64,000 bases of DNA from Serinus canaria (GCF_022539315.1 NC_066315.1:18265649-18329648), one strand, 5' to 3'; shown: positions 37,801 to 51,192, counted from the first letter of the stretch. Notes: generated by a model from the letters alone, not told the origin. Made by a program: numbers and translations.

Positions 37801-40800
37801 TCAACTAATCAATTGGTTTTCAGAATATTAAGCAGGATATGTTTACTTCTCTTAAAGCTGCAGAAGACAGAAAACAGAAAACAGAAGAGCAAGTCTTTCA
37901 GTCACATTCTAATGCAGACTGTAAATTTTAGATAAATTACTTTGTAAATGCAAATTTGGTGAAATTTCTGTTCTTGAATCTTCTTCCTATCAAACTAAAA
38001 GTTATTTACTCAATAAAGAAGAGAAAAATATGTAAAAATACTTAATGGATATGAAATCAGAGGAAATAGTATAATTCTTCATTAGCTTAGTAGTGTAAAA
38101 GAGGTATTACTATTCCAATTTTTTTAATTTGAAGTTTTTAAATCAGTTTTTTAGGATGAAAAGTTGTCTGATTGAGAGTGGTACTTTTCCATCCTGTTTG
38201 CAGTTTACCTTCCATTTGACTTTCTTCAGCTGTTTAATATCCTAACATATGGATGAGCAGTTCCAAAGCTGTCATTTCAATGTTTTGTGATAATCAGTGC
38301 AGAAACAAGCACCAATCCCATAAATTTCACCTTAACACACAATGCCTTTCATTTGTGTTACAAATGATACTTTTAATAATAAAGACATCACTTTCTTGGC
38401 AAGATGTATCATAACATACACTTACAGATGCCTTGGATTTTAAAAGAACAGTATGTTTCAACAGTTGTCAAATTCTGACAGCTGATCAAGTCCTTTTGAT
38501 TTTTTGGGCTTTACTGCTATTTCTAAAATTTTTATTATTTTAATAGTGGACATTTTCTATTCATTCTTGGGACAGTTTTGCCCTCTGAAGTGAAATGAGG
38601 ATAATGGAGAACTCCCCTGGTGGTCTAGCTGCTCACAATTATGCCATACTTGCAGTACAACATCAAATTAGCAGTAACAGCTGAGTCTACTTGTACTGGT
38701 AAAAGAATCTAAGCTCTTGCTTCTGAGTGAGCAGTTCAGAAAGAAATTGGAAGAAGAAAAATAAATCCTAACTGAACTGGTGCCCACCACATTTCATCTT
38801 TCTCAAGCAATTTCAGAGATTATCACATGTTTTTAAATCAATCTAAAACTGGTTGCATTGCCACCTCTGTGGTATGTACTGTTTCATAAATCACCATTCA
38901 TAAGTACAGTAAAATTATACTCAATACAATTGAATAAAGGATTTTCTATTCAAGTTTCTTTTGGGAAAAAGATTGCTATAGTTGACAGCTATGTTACATC
39001 TTAATTAAATTGTATGCAAAACACATAGCTATGATAATTAGATTGGAAGTTGTCACTAGATGTTAGCTTTGTGTTTAACTTTATATATTACAGCATATAG
39101 TAATTAAATGATTTCTGAGAGGAAAGTATAACCTAAGGAAGGGCTTTAGTAGAGGAGCATAGGAACAAGATCACTCAGTCTTGACTCAGATTTTTTTTTA
39201 CTTTTGGTGTCACTATGTAAAACATTATTTAGGGTAAATCATTCCAAAATCTGAGCTATTTTTTCCTGCTGTTTAGGAATTACTAATTTCAGAACATTTT
39301 TGTACTTATCTCTAATTAGTGATTTCAGTCTGCTTCATGTGCTGATCTCACACAAGAGACTTGTGAAGTGTCTGACACTTATCGTGAAATAAATCTAAAT
39401 GTTGCAATGTACAGATATTATAGCTTTCAAAACATCTCACTCCAAAGATAGGGAGACATTCAGGGTTTTGATTTCAGCATTTAGCCTTCTTATGACACCA
39501 ACCCCATAACAGTTTTTCAAAATAAATTGCTAGTTTGCCTTTGTTTGGTTTTGAGGGGTTAGGGTGTTTTGTTTCATTTTTGTTTAGAAGTCTGCTTTCC
39601 ATATGTTGAAAGAATTTAAAAAAATAACAAGGGAAATTTTGTGTTGCATTTTATATGTTACATGTTCATTTTGCAGCAGGAAGACATTAATGCTAGGGAT
39701 AATTCTGGATGCATTTCCTTGAGCATTGAGAAGACAGTTTCTATTTTGGTACTTGCTTGAGTACTTAACCCTTCTACAGCATCCTGCACAATTCTTTTTT
39801 TTTCCTACAGAAAATGCTTGTTGTACTGGCTAAAGTCATTCCAGTGCTTACCCTCAAACACTATTTTGGGGTTACAGCTCTATTTCCATTGCCATTTACA
39901 GACCTGTGATGTCATGTTGAGCTGCAGACCCTTTGTATCAGAGCCCTGTCTAGGGCAAGGCAATTGGGCCCAGCTCACAGAACTATTGGAGGCAAGAAAC
40001 TGCGTAATTCTAAAGGAAGTTATTCTTCCCTCTTGTACATCTAGTGACTCCAGGGTTTTGATTCAATTCAAAATCACCTGTTCCAAATTATTGCAAACTA
40101 TTTTAGTATTATAGCCTTTTTTCCCCAAACACTGCCTTCCATATCTGCTGGTGAGCCCAGTACTTAAAAAAATTAAGGTGTATGTGGGTCATTTGCTGTT
40201 AAAAAAGCCCAGGGTGTGGACCTTCACTCTTGGCAGATGTTTTACATAATTTTCAAAAGTTATAAGTTGTAAGCCAAATTTTTCCATGATTAGCTGCATG
40301 AATAATGTGACTTGTGGCTAGTTCCAGAGAAAAAAAAATAAGGCTGCTATGCAATATTTCTCCTAAAATCTAAACCTTGTCTTTGTTAGATAAGAAATTG
40401 CTGCCGAGTCATGAGGACAATTAGTCTTTTTGCTTTTTTAATCACTTATTTGGAAACTTACCTGACCTACAGCTATTTTAGCAAGCTGCTTCCAAAATGC
40501 CAGCATTAGTTTTAGCTGTGACCATTATTTTTGATATCATGATGCATGCAAAATCCCTTTGGGGGAAACAAAATTGCTAAATTCATTTCAACTCATTAGG
40601 GTAGGATGCTGAATTGAGATGTCCTAAGAAATATACAAAAACTGTTACCGTGTTCATCTAGAAATAAAACTTCACCTGGTTCTTACATTCCAAAGGGTTT
40701 TTTTAACTCAAACCAGTATCAGCTCTTACACTATACTTTTATTTGACTGAGGCTTTGCACATTCTGTCATCTTAGTTACTAAGAAATCTTTATTGATTTT

Positions 40801-43800
40801 TCAGCCTTTCAAAGGCAGTGAGATCTTCCTGCCATTAAAATTCTCTGTGACCATGGCAAACTATGGAATGCAAACCTGAAGTGTGCCAATAACATGCTTT
40901 TTTAATAAGTAGATATTTTATATTTGTAAAATCTGTTGTGCCTTTCTTGCATCTTTTAAGTAGGAGATTAAAAACAGTGGAGGTGGTTCAGAAAGAAAAT
41001 CTATTATTAATTTAGTGGAAGTAGTTAGTTGCTCATCTCCTGTGCAGCTCTTAAAATATTTAGTTCTTTAATGACAGTAATATGTTCATTATAATGAATT
41101 ACATTCTAGGAGAATCATTTTCCAAGAAGGATTTTGCTTCATTGGAAATATTTGAGACATCATAAAAAATTAACCATATCAATTATTTCATTAAAGCAAA
41201 GCCTCATTTTTTTTTCATTCAGATAATGTTCTAAACTGCCATAATGTGATTCTATTTGTGTTTATTTCAGCATGTAAGAAATGAACATAGTGGGATTTTT
41301 CAACATGAATGAATGTGTTATTAATTTGGCATAACTACAAGAGCCCCTCCTAGTTGAATATTTCATAGGTTTTGATTCTTAAATTCACAAATCAATTTTA
41401 AGACAAATTTCAGTTAAAGTACTACTAGAAACACTTCTTCCAGTAGCTGTCATTAGTAATATGTGGGACTGCACCAGTATCCTAGGACTATCCAGCTTTA
41501 AATAAATAGGGAAAATAATATTGCCTAGTACTGACAAAAAAAAAGAGGGGTTTGTCTAGTAACACCTAGAAAGAGGGAAAAGAATACTCTGGGGGGCACA
41601 ATGCAAATAATGTAGTGAGAGCAACCACTGGCACAGAGCTCTTAACTTCAGTTGCTCAGATGGGACCCACAGCTTTTACTTTGTCCTTTTTCTTCACTTG
41701 CTTCAGAACTGGCTTTTAACTTACATGGATCTACACTTGCCAAGTCTTTAAAACTATGGGTATTTGGGTGAATAAAGATTACCTCAGAAAAATGTTGTCA
41801 GAGGGATGGATGATCGTGGTCTGGGGGAACCTGCATACAAGGCAGTGAAGAGTCTGGCTTTTTGGGAGTGCTGACTCACTGCCCAGAACGTCCTTGGGAG
41901 TGCCCCTTGGGTCTTGTGATGACAGGCAAGAACTGCAGCAGTGTCAGCTTTGCTAGCTCGCTTCTATTAAAAATAGGTTAGAGACAAGGTTAAAGTGAAG
42001 GATGGCCCTTGCACAGCTGGCTTACCAGCCCTAGCATCTTCCAAAGAAGACACTGCTTGTAATTTGAGTTTAGTTTTACCACCATAGGACTGTCCTCAGT
42101 GGCGAGGCAGCTTCCCTTCACAGCCCCGCTGGTGTGGCTGGGGCTGTGCTCTGCGGGAAGCCTGCGGCAGAGCCTAGAGGCAAACAAGCATCTCAGCATC
42201 TTAACCACAAGCACATCCTCCCTCTGTGCTCACCCTCCAGCTTTAAACAGCACTAGTAGGGGGGGTCTGTGTTAATGGGTTTGTTTCACTTTAACCTCTG
42301 CCTAATTTAATCAATAACTTGGATATACTAGGTGAAAGAATAATCTGGGTAATTTTTTTTAAGTGATTTTGGGCTAAAAATAAAGGAAGCTTGGTTTCCT
42401 GCATTCTTTTCATTATTGCTTCATCTTAAATTATTTCATCCAAATCTCCTCTCCATTCTTAAGCATCCCACGCACTGGATTCCATCCTCCAGTGTTGGCA
42501 ACATCCCTGGATCCTCAGTCCCGCCTCTGCCGAATTAGCCCTGTCCATGGGACACTCTGCTCAATTGAGTGTGGCAATCTCTACAGCTGTTAGACTGGAA
42601 GGCTTATCCAGTGTTACCCCTGCTCCTTTTTGTCCTAAACCTCTTACTGAGTAGGCCAGAAAGAAAATCAATCCATACTGAGCAGTCATATTGTGGTAAA
42701 CAATTCATTGTGAGCTTCAGGAGGTGTCCAGCATTGTTTATATAAAGCAGGAGAGCACTGCTGAATGACTCTGGGACAGATGAATGTTCTAGCTCCATCT
42801 CAGCAGCTTGGGTGTTTGTTTTGTTGGGGTTTTTTTTTAATACAAATAGTGGATCACTATTAGAGAGTATTTTAATATATCAGAATGTTCTAGATGCTAG
42901 ACAATAATAATTCAGGGAAACCAGACTAGAACCTTTTTTTTTTTCAAACTCCATAGGTATTGGGATGCCATGGATTTAATAATGGATTTGTAACTGTTAC
43001 AGTGTTACTAATTTCTCAAGTGTTTTTGAGCAGCTATTGGAAGAAAAGGATCACTTTTCTAAACAAAAGTAGCAGTGTGGGATCTCAAGCAATTCACAAA
43101 TTCAAGGTCCAAAAAATTAATTTGGACAGTTGGGGAGCTGAGTATTTTGGCCACCTCAGTGCACACAGCTCAACAGCAAAAAGAACTTTTAGTCTTTGTG
43201 AAGATCTATGAGAGCCTCTCGGAGTCTGCTGTGGTGCTCACATTTTAATGCTGTGCTTTCCAAGATATACCTGCTGGAGTAGAGGAAAGAAGCTCTCAGG
43301 TTCTTTTCCTTGCTGTGTCATAGGAAGAAAATAAACTTCATGAAAAATACCATCTCCAGTAAGATTATAAGCAATGTCTAACTAGTTAAACTTATGGAGG
43401 ACATTCCTGTAGACTGATTTTAGCTGCCTTTTATTCCTAGCAGAAGGACTTACAGATTAAGGGGAAATTCTTTTATTCAGGGTAGTCACTAGTTCTTGGC
43501 CATTGACAGCTCATAGGAATTGCAGCACTGGTTGTTCTGTAACATTTTCTTTGTAAAGGAAGCTTGTTCTTCCACACTATTGATTAAAGGTGGGGCAGGG
43601 AGAAAGGCTGTTCATTGCTCTTAATGGGCCAATTTTTTCAAAGCTCTGATTGCAGGAGTTAGTATTACTTCTAACTTGCTTGGCCAAATGTCCTGAAGGA
43701 ACTGCTCTTTTGTTTGTCAGTTTGCTGGGGCTTTTTGAGTAAACTTCCAGTCACTGTCCGCTAAAAACAGAGCCCATTTGAGGCATTGCAAATCACTTCC

Positions 43801-44365
43801 TGAGGGAGCTGAAGATGAAGGTAATCAAGTTGCTCCAACATCAAGAATATTTAATTACATATTGAAGAGGCAGTGGTCTTCTCTGGCATTTGCTTCTTTT
43901 AAGAAGAATTTCATAATTCAATATTCATTTGATGCTTTCCAATGATTATTTGGCACTTATGAACATTCACAGTAGTTGTGGAAAATGCAATCCTGTCTAA
44001 CTTCCTCTGTAAGACCCGATGCAGGCCCTTTGTTATGAGGGATAGATTGTTTTAACTTCACTTACTGCCAGTCACTTTGAAAAATAACATCTTGGAAGAA
44101 GCTCGATGCAAATCAGTGTTCCATGCAAATCTGGTGTCGAGTGGAGATTTAGTCCTAGCTGCATTTGCTGCCCAGCTAACACATACCTTCCAGGCCATTC
44201 CAGGAGGGGTGAGATGAGCAAAGAGCTCTGTGTGGGTGCAGTTATGGAGAGCTGTGTGCCATGGAGAAGAGGCACCTCGGGGGTGCCTTCTCAGGCACAG
44301 GGCCAGCAGCTTCACCACACTCCTCTTTACAATCCTGCTCTTACAGGAATTTTGGTTTGTTTTAG
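34849..44365 (+). other. PIP4K2A intron 6 (9.5 kb)
   Basis: Phase 0 intron, donor gtatgg and acceptor tttgttttag. Notable only for a run of ten G at 37437-37446 and a modestly GC-rich patch at about 42100-42180. Two good-looking acceptors (near 39810 and 42957) are not followed by convincing exons. Nothing else recognised. Confidence 0.88.
37437..37446 (+). repeat. G10 run preceded by GGG
   Basis: gaagggaa followed by ten G in intron 6; in RNA the clustered G could form a quadruplex-like structure or bind hnRNP H-type factors, but this is inference only. Confidence 0.6.
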
Positions 44366-44479
44366 GCCAAAGAGCTGCCGACGTTCAAAGACAATGATTT
44401 TATTAATGATGGCCAAAAGATTCATATTGATGAGAATAACAAAAAGATGTTCCTTGAGAAACTCAAAAAGGATGTTGAG
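44366..44479 (+). CDS. PIP4K2A: PIP4K2A coding exon 7 (residues 227-264)
   Basis: The reading is 38 codons, AKELPTFKDNDFIND through EKLKKDVE. The acceptor is tttgttttag and the donor is gtaaga; both borders are phase 0. 'LPTFKDNDF' is a conserved PIP kinase block leading to the catalytic segment. Position 251, where humans carry a common Asn/Ser polymorphism, is Asn here. Substitutions relative to my memory of human include D for E and H for Y in 'NDGQKIHID', all mild. Confidence 0.96.
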
Positions 44480-47400
44480 GTAAGAATGTGCCTGCTGGGT
44501 TACATGTGATTAAAATGTGTGGCAAATTATGGATATCCCAGGAAATCATACCTGTAATTCATTAATAAAAGCTCTTGTTTATAAAACTGTAAACACTGAC
44601 TGACTTAAATGAAACACAATTTAAACTTTCAGGAGTTGATCACTGCTTTGCTGATGTGATAAATGGCTTGCTGCCATAGCTGGTTGCCATACATTGTTCC
44701 TGCCTTGATGATGTGATGTTAAAATGATGGTACTCCTTAGTACTTAAATGGGTTACAAGCCTAGTGCTTCCAAATGCCCCCGAGAGAGAGGTGAGTATTG
44801 TTAGTTGTATTTTACAGGTGGAGGTCCACCAGAGCAAAGGCCAGACATGGACTGTAGTCCCTAAGAGAGATGGGGCATCTGCCCTGCTCACAGCTGTGCA
44901 TGTCCTTTTTGTTTCATATTAGTAATACAGTTTTAAATCATTCTAAGTATCACAACAGTAGAGTGCTTCAGTGAGCTAAGTACAGCAATTGGATTCTCAT
45001 TATCTTAATGTAGTCTTTCATTTAAATTTGTATTTTACTTGGCTGAATATAGTAAATACTTGAAAGAAAAGTGTTAATGTATGAATTTATTGAAATATTT
45101 TCCCTGATTTTGTTCAAATAATAAATATCAGACTAACTTGTTCACACAGCTTGCCTTTAGTTTGCATAATTTAAAATATTTTTCCTAAACTCAGTATTTT
45201 GCAGCTTTATACTCAAAAACTAAAATCTGTTTTCAAGTGAAAAGGCAGATTTGGAAAAGACATGGTAGCAAAATGTCTGTGATTTAATAAGACTTTCAGC
45301 TATTCATATCAAAAGAGCTCTGTGAATTGACGCTCCAAATTCTTCAGATTTTATCTCATTAGTTGTACAAAACAAAATACTGTTACTTTAGGATTTGCCC
45401 AATAATTTGCTTCTGAGGAAATAAAATATCCCATCGTAGTAACAATGGGAAATTTATGGTGGTGAGGACGATGAAAACATAAATACTTTGTGAAATATCA
45501 ATGTGTGTTTATTTAAAATATTGTGCTCTACTGATGTCACAGCTCTAGAGATAAGTTTATTTGGGTTAAAATTTTGTGCTCTTTTAACATGTACTGCTGT
45601 TGCTGACTACTGCTTTTACAGCAAGTAGGTTGCAGATAATATCTTAAGTGTGTGGAAGGAATGTGGAAAATACTTTCTTACCCTGAAAAGTAGATTGTGT
45701 ATGATCTATATCATTTACCAGACTGGGAATATAATAGCAGATTCCAGATTATGACTTGAGAGGTTGGTTTTATGGGTTTGAAGTTTATACAGAGAAATGT
45801 TTAATGTCCATGTAAACCACTAGTGTGAAGTGATCTGGCTCCTGATTTTGACAATGGCAAGCTATTCTTTAACCTTGCTTTTCTTCTCTTGGTTCTTTTT
45901 GCCCTTATTAGATAACTGATAGACACACTTTGTAACCAGAGTGTTAAAGCTCACATTTCACTACAATGAAAAGAAATACACAACACTTAGTATGTGATTA
46001 TCTTATCTGACAGTATTTATAGTTAAACATATAATGGAGTACTATTCTCAGCTAGATAGCTTTATATCTGTTCTTGTTTTTCATTAAGATTTGTTTCAAT
46101 ATTTCTCTCCTAATCAAGTCCTGTGTCCCCTTCCTATGTTCAAACACAAGTTATTACTGTGTTTTGATGTCCCCTTGTCTGTTTTCCCATCTCCTTATTC
46201 CATTGCAGGTGTCTCAAGAAAAGCTACATATTTTTTCCATTTAAAATAAGATTTTTTTCCTTGTGCTGATCTCCCTAAGTCTTTTTGTTGTTAGCAGCAG
46301 CACATTTTTTTCCAAGAGCCATTCTCTTCTAATTTGTAGCTCACTGTTTTTTTCCAAAGAGTCCATTCTCTTTCATACTGTTCTGTATTATTATTGGTAG
46401 ATTTTTTTTTTCCTGTATTTACCAAGTAGTGAATAATATGCCTGGAGTTCTTCCACCCCATGCCTTTGGCCAGTCTCATTTGTTTGTATTGTCTATTGCT
46501 GTGCATCATCTCTTCAAACTTAGATCTCTTCCAGTCTTGTGAGAATCTCTTGTTTTATTCTATTGAAATAAATGATATTGAAATCTTTAAAAAACAGTTT
46601 CTTCTTCTTCTTAAAACCTCCTCTCAATCTGACAATATTTCTTCTAGCACTTGAATTTACAGTTATCTCCAGCTCATCTTTTTTTTTCAGAATCAGATTT
46701 TGACAAACTGGAGTTTCTTATTACCTAGTATTTTATCTTTTTCATCCCCATCACTCTCTCTGTACCAAAGTTTAGCTTGAATGCCTTCTTTCCTGGTCTG
46801 CTCTGGCTTCCTTTTTATAACCACTTAGAGTTTATAAAAACTGAAGCAATTTTTATTTTCAGCCACTTTCTCTGCATACCACAAGCATGGGCTTCACAAG
46901 TTTGAAATCACAGTACTGCTTTTAAGCTGCAGCTCAGCTCTGTCCTGCTTATCCTTTGCCCCCTTGAGCTGTTTACCCCATTTTCTGTTTTTATACCTTC
47001 CTTATTTCCATCCTCCTCTTTCTGCCTTATGCTGCTCTCCTCAACTAAAATAACTCTTTGTTTGTACATAGAGTGTATTTATCTTTCAATTTCCTAAAAT
47101 CTTCCATCCTTATTCTTTATTCAAAACCGCCTTTTCGTTCACATACATGTTTTGCTTTCATGATGTAAATCATGAGCCTGTCACTGTGAAGAGAATACAG
47201 CATCATTTCATGTCTTCAGGGTGTGAAACTTCACAGCTTTCCACTGCAAGAACATTTGAACATTTTCTATGTTTCTTAATAAGACTTAAAAGGGATTGAG
47301 AGGGTGGGTTCCATACCAGATCATAGCAGGCTCTACACCTGCTAGCACACAGGCTGCTCTGGACACTGAGCAGTGACAGAGCAGTCCCCACTTCAGCGGC

Positions 47401-47923
47401 TGTGTGTGGTTTTGGGCACCACAACATAAGGAAGCTGTCCAAGGAGGGCAGAGAGGATGGTGCCACAGCACCAAGCCTGACAGAGTTCAAGAAGCATTTG
47501 GTCAATATTCTCAGGCACATGGTGTGACTCTTGGGCATGTTTCTGTACAGCAGGGCCAAGAGTTGCACGTGATGATCCTTGGGGGTCACTTCCAACGCAG
47601 GCTATTCTGTGAATCTAATTTAACTGAAACAAGTCAGGAGTAACAGCTGTTGGCTTGCAGGCACACTGGTCTTCACTACTCACAGATTTTTTTTTCCCTG
47701 AGGCTGTTGGAAGAGTGGGCTATAGAATAAGTTTGAAGCAATTTGTGTGCTGCTAATACATTTTAGTAAAATCAGGTATCTCTTTGCCACCTTTATCACT
47801 TAATCTTCCCTTTGCTCTCTCTCAGAAGTGCCTTAGAAGTTTTTCTCAATTGGTGACACTTTTTTGCAAGTGGAGCTTATGTTTTTCAGCAATATTGATA
47901 GACGGCTTATTATTACTTTCTAG
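44480..47923 (+). other. PIP4K2A intron 7
   Basis: Phase 0 intron of 3.4 kb, donor gtaaga and acceptor ttactttctag. It contains a short CR1 3' fragment on the + strand (about 47395-47616), some 300 bases before exon 8. The rest is AT-rich with pyrimidine-rich stretches around 46560-47120. Confidence 0.88.
47395..47616 (+). mobile_element. CR1 3'-end fragment in intron 7
   Basis: The segment resembles CR1 ORF2 around 'VQFWAPQ' (tttgggcaccacaacataag), jumps to 'cagcaccaagcctgacag' and 'gttcaagaagcatttgg', and then shows the typical 3' tail: aggacatggtgtga-like, 'cagggccaagagttg', 'gatgatccttggggg', 'cacttccaac' and 'attctgtgaatct'. The tail closely follows avian CR1 3' UTRs, and the middle is internally deleted. 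It is in the same orientation as PIP4K2A. The 5' edge is approximate. Confidence 0.85.
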
Positions 47924-48167
47924 TTCCTTGCTCAGTTAAAACTCATGGACTACAGCTTGCTGGTTGGAATTCATGATGTTGAAAGAGCTGAACAGGAAGA
48001 AATAGAGTGTGAAGAGAATGATGGAGAAGAGGAAGGTGAAAGTGATGGGACCCACCCTATTGGAACCCCTCCAGACAGTCCAGGAAATACACTGAACAGC
48101 TCGCTGCCTTTGGCCCCAGGGGAATTTGATCCAGCTATTGATGTTTATGGAATAAAATCCCATGAAA
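47924..48167 (+). CDS. PIP4K2A: PIP4K2A coding exon 8 (residues 265 to about 345): catalytic MDYSLLVGIHD and acidic insert
   Basis: This is the longest coding exon, 244 nt, starting FLAQLKL. MDYSLLVGIHD contains the catalytic aspartate (residue 273 on human numbering). It is followed by a Glu/Asp-rich, then Pro/Ser-rich stretch (ERAEQEE..., PPDSPGN) that forms the disordered kinase insert of type 2 enzymes, and then by FDPAIDVYGIK. The acceptor is ttactttctag and the donor is gtaagc after the first base of an Asn codon (phase 1). The intron continues open only briefly before a stop, so retention would truncate the protein. Confidence 0.97.
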
Positions 48168-49296
48168 GTAAGCAGTAAGAAATGTCTTTCTGTTAAGGTG
48201 GTTTGATCCTTGCATCAGAATTCTAAAGTCCTCACAACCATGTAAAGGCAAATGTAAACTGAAAAACGAGTTCACTGCGTGGAAAGGAAATTTGCTCTTT
48301 GGAGGCAGCAGAAAGAAGAAGATTTCTATAATGCTTAGCTATTCTGGTTCACCAGTTCTTCAGCAGTTAATTCATGGGGTTTTCATCCCTTTCAGAAAGT
48401 CTAGTAACTGTAATTGGTCTTTTCTGGCAGATAACACTGTTAAAAACAGTCTAAAAAGAATGAGAAAAGCAGCATTCCAAGTTATAGTTCATTTTTTTGG
48501 TTGATTTTTGAAAATTTGTGCAGTCGTACCCAATTTCTGTATTGCAGCTAAGAAAGTCATCATCAGGAGTGTGTAAGAAGCCTGAAACTGAGTTTAATGT
48601 TAGTGTGTAAAATTAAGTATAACTGTGTACCTGTGGCTGTTCAATACAGGAAAGTTACCTTTTCATTTTGTTTATAAGCATTGACATGGATAAATGCATG
48701 GTTTTATTCATAAAGAAAATATGATCTTAAGCTGCACCAGTGGAAGTTTAGGTTAGATGTCAGGAAAAAATTCTTCACTGGAAGTGTGATTGGGCACTGG
48801 AATCATCTGCCCAGGGACATGGTGGAGTCACCATCCCTGGACATGTTTAAAAAAAGACTGGACTGGCACTCAGTGCCTTGTTTTAGTTTGATGAGGAGGT
48901 ATTAGGTCATAGGTTGGACTTAATGATCTCAAAGGTCTTTTCCAGCCTGGTTTATTCTGTAATTCTCTTTGTTGACACAGAAGCATTACCTTTCATATAA
49001 AACTTCATAGTTTTTCCACAAAGATGAAATCCACATTACCTTAACTGAGCAATAATTTCTATTTCTGTATGCTAGTTTTTTATTTTACTCTCATTTAGGA
49101 GATTTTGCATTATATATGAGTGCAGTTAAGCTCTGAATTAAGGACAGCTTGAGCTTGTGCTTTTTACACATCTTGATTATGACTGACATTGACCTGTCTT
49201 AGCTGCTGATTGAGTCGTACCAAGTCTCCTTTGTTAGAAGGAGAACTCATAAGATGTTTCAGAAGTCCTTCTTAGTGCCCTGTTTGCTGTTGGCAG
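48168..49296 (+). other. PIP4K2A intron 8
   Basis: Phase 1 intron of 1.1 kb, donor gtaagc and acceptor gttggcag. It holds a CR1 3'-end fragment in sense orientation (about 48727-48967). Nothing else is recognised. Confidence 0.9.
48727..48967 (+). mobile_element. CR1 3'-end fragment in intron 8
   Basis: The + strand reads like the CR1 ORF2 terminus ([36 protein letters not shown]), followed by the 3' UTR with 'gttggacttaatgatctcaa' and 'ggtcttttccagcctgg', and ends in attctgtaattct, a worn version of the CR1 terminal short repeat. It is severely 5' truncated (about 240 bp). It lies about 330 bp before exon 9, in sense orientation. Confidence 0.92.
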
Positions 49297-49400
49297 ATGC
49301 TCCCAGGAAGGAGGTGTACTTCATGGCCATTATTGACATTCTTACTCATTATGATGCAAAAAAGAAAGCTGCCCATGCTGCAAAGACGGTAAAGCATGGG
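49297..49400 (+). CDS. PIP4K2A: PIP4K2A coding exon 9 (residues 346-380): metal-binding Asp and activation loop
   Basis: The first two bases complete the Asn codon, then [19 protein letters not shown] leads into a basic activation loop, [15 protein letters not shown]. The IID aspartate (359) coordinates metal. The second Ala of KKAAHA (residue 371) sits where type 1 PIP5 kinases have Glu, the position shown in family studies to set preference for PI5P over PI4P. The acceptor is gttggcag and the donor is gtaagt; the 3' border is phase 0. Confidence 0.97.
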
Positions 49401-51111
49401 GTAAGTATCTGGGCTGGTTTCTTCCTCTGACTCATGTATATTCCTGCATTTTTGTTTAGTGCCCTGATACAGGACAGTTCAGTAAAGCTAGGAAAAGGGC
49501 AAATAAATCCTAAATTACATACTGAGAGTGGAGCCCCTTTTTCAGCTTTCTCACCCACAAAGAACTCTAGTGAGATGCTTTTTAAGACTTTGTCCTAAAT
49601 TTGTGAGATGCACCTTATTCTTGCAAACAAAGCTGTTCACCACTCTATGAAAGCTGACATAAATCTAATTTCAGATGCAGGGCCCTAATGAGGGTTTCAT
49701 TGTTTGGTGCAGCTGCTGAAAGTTACTTCTTCAGCATCTAACGTGGCTCACTCCAGAAGACTTCTTCAGAAAAAAAAGTACAATTTACAAAATCAGGCAT
49801 AAAAGTATCATTAACTTATTAAATACTCAGAGACAGTTCAGTGAAGGCTTCTGCTTGACTGCCATTATTTAATTTTGACTGAAATTACTGCTTAGCAGCA
49901 GACACCAAAGAACCATGGTGAAACAGCCCAGTCTTCCAGATTTATGATTTATGTCTACTATTATCACTCCTGTGGTGATTTAACATTCAGATTTCGTAAA
50001 CTTCTTAAAAAGAGTGTATTCATTCATGAGGCTTAAATCCCTCCTGTGTCTAAGTGTCTAAAGGGTCAGGGCATTGTGAGAAATTTTAGGCAAAGGGCTG
50101 TGGGCTTTTTAGTTACAGTAGAGAATGATATGACCTGCAAAGGCCTGTAGGAGGTATTTTTTTTTGTCTCTCTAAAGCAATGCTCTAATTACTCTCTGCT
50201 TTCTGGGCAGCTGAAAGTTGATGCAGACCATATGCAGCCATTATCTGGCAATTATTACTGAACTTTGAAAGTAGCAGACTTTAAAAACTCACACTTCTGG
50301 CTTAAATAACAAATAGAAATATGTTATGAGTAACAGCTATGATTATTGAAGCTGATTGTGATTGGAACTTATTGCAGAACATTACTTTCATACAATCATT
50401 TTGTTTGTTTCTCTGTCTCCATCCTGAGCCACATGACACTGAAGTTTATTCATTAATTGCACGCATGCAACTTGCCTCTTTTCTAAAACAGGAAAAATAT
50501 AAATAAAAACATGGGTAAGGCTCTGAAAAACTCAAATAAAAATATTAATGAAATCATTACTTCATCGAAATAACAATTGTATGGCTTATTCAGTGAGTCC
50601 AGATTTAAATGCATAAACATTGAAAAAGTGTTACTCTTACCATGTGTTTCAAACCAGGCTATGTAGCATTCAGATAACAATACATGTTACACAACTGGTG
50701 ACATGCCAGATGTAAGTATGGCAGTTCAGTCTTCTCTGTATGAAGGCACTGCTGCTCTAGAGACCAGAATCTGCTGGTGAATCAGTGGGTAGCATGGCTA
50801 ATGTGCTGTAAAAATGTATAGAGAAGACTGAAGTACAATGAAAGTAAAGAGAAGCATGGAAAGTAAAAAGAAAATTTTTCAGAAATGGAAGATAGCTGTT
50901 GCAGGGGTGAGTACTGATTATCAGTGTCCTCCTGTGAAGCCTAAAAAGGCACCAGTAAGATTCTGCTTGAGGGCCACAATTTATAGTTTGTGTTTCTAGT
51001 CTCTGGTTCTGAAAACTGAGCATGAAACTTATTGACATCCTCAATGACAAAAGCATCAAATAAAACACTGGTTCTTCCTTCTTTCTTCTTTTGTCCCAAT
51101 TCTTTGTATAG
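49401..51111 (+). other. PIP4K2A intron 9
   Basis: Phase 0 intron of 1.7 kb, donor gtaagt and acceptor tctttgtatag. Only AT-rich non-coding sequence is seen; the antisense open frame overlapping its end and exon 10 is a shadow. Confidence 0.9.
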
Positions 51112-51192
51112 GCTGGTGCAGAAATTTCAACTGTTAATCCAGAACAGTATTCAAAGCGCTTCTTGGACTTTATTGCCAACATCTTGACGTAA
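51112..51192 (+). CDS. PIP4K2A: PIP4K2A terminal coding exon 10 (residues 381-406 and stop)
   Basis: The reading is AGAEISTVNPEQYSKRFLDF then IANILT and a TAA stop at 51190-51192. The acceptor is tctttgtatag. NPEQYSKRF is the conserved end of the activation loop and C-terminal helix. The human ending, as I recall it, differs only at one or two residues around FIANILT. The exon continues without interruption into the 3' UTR. Confidence 0.97.
   Translation, partial: AGAEISTVNPEQYSKRFLDFIANILT

Noticed and set aside
44106..44483. 125-codon + strand open frame overlapping exon 7
   Set aside because: It runs in the wrong frame relative to the kinase exon and continues through intron sequence; a shadow.
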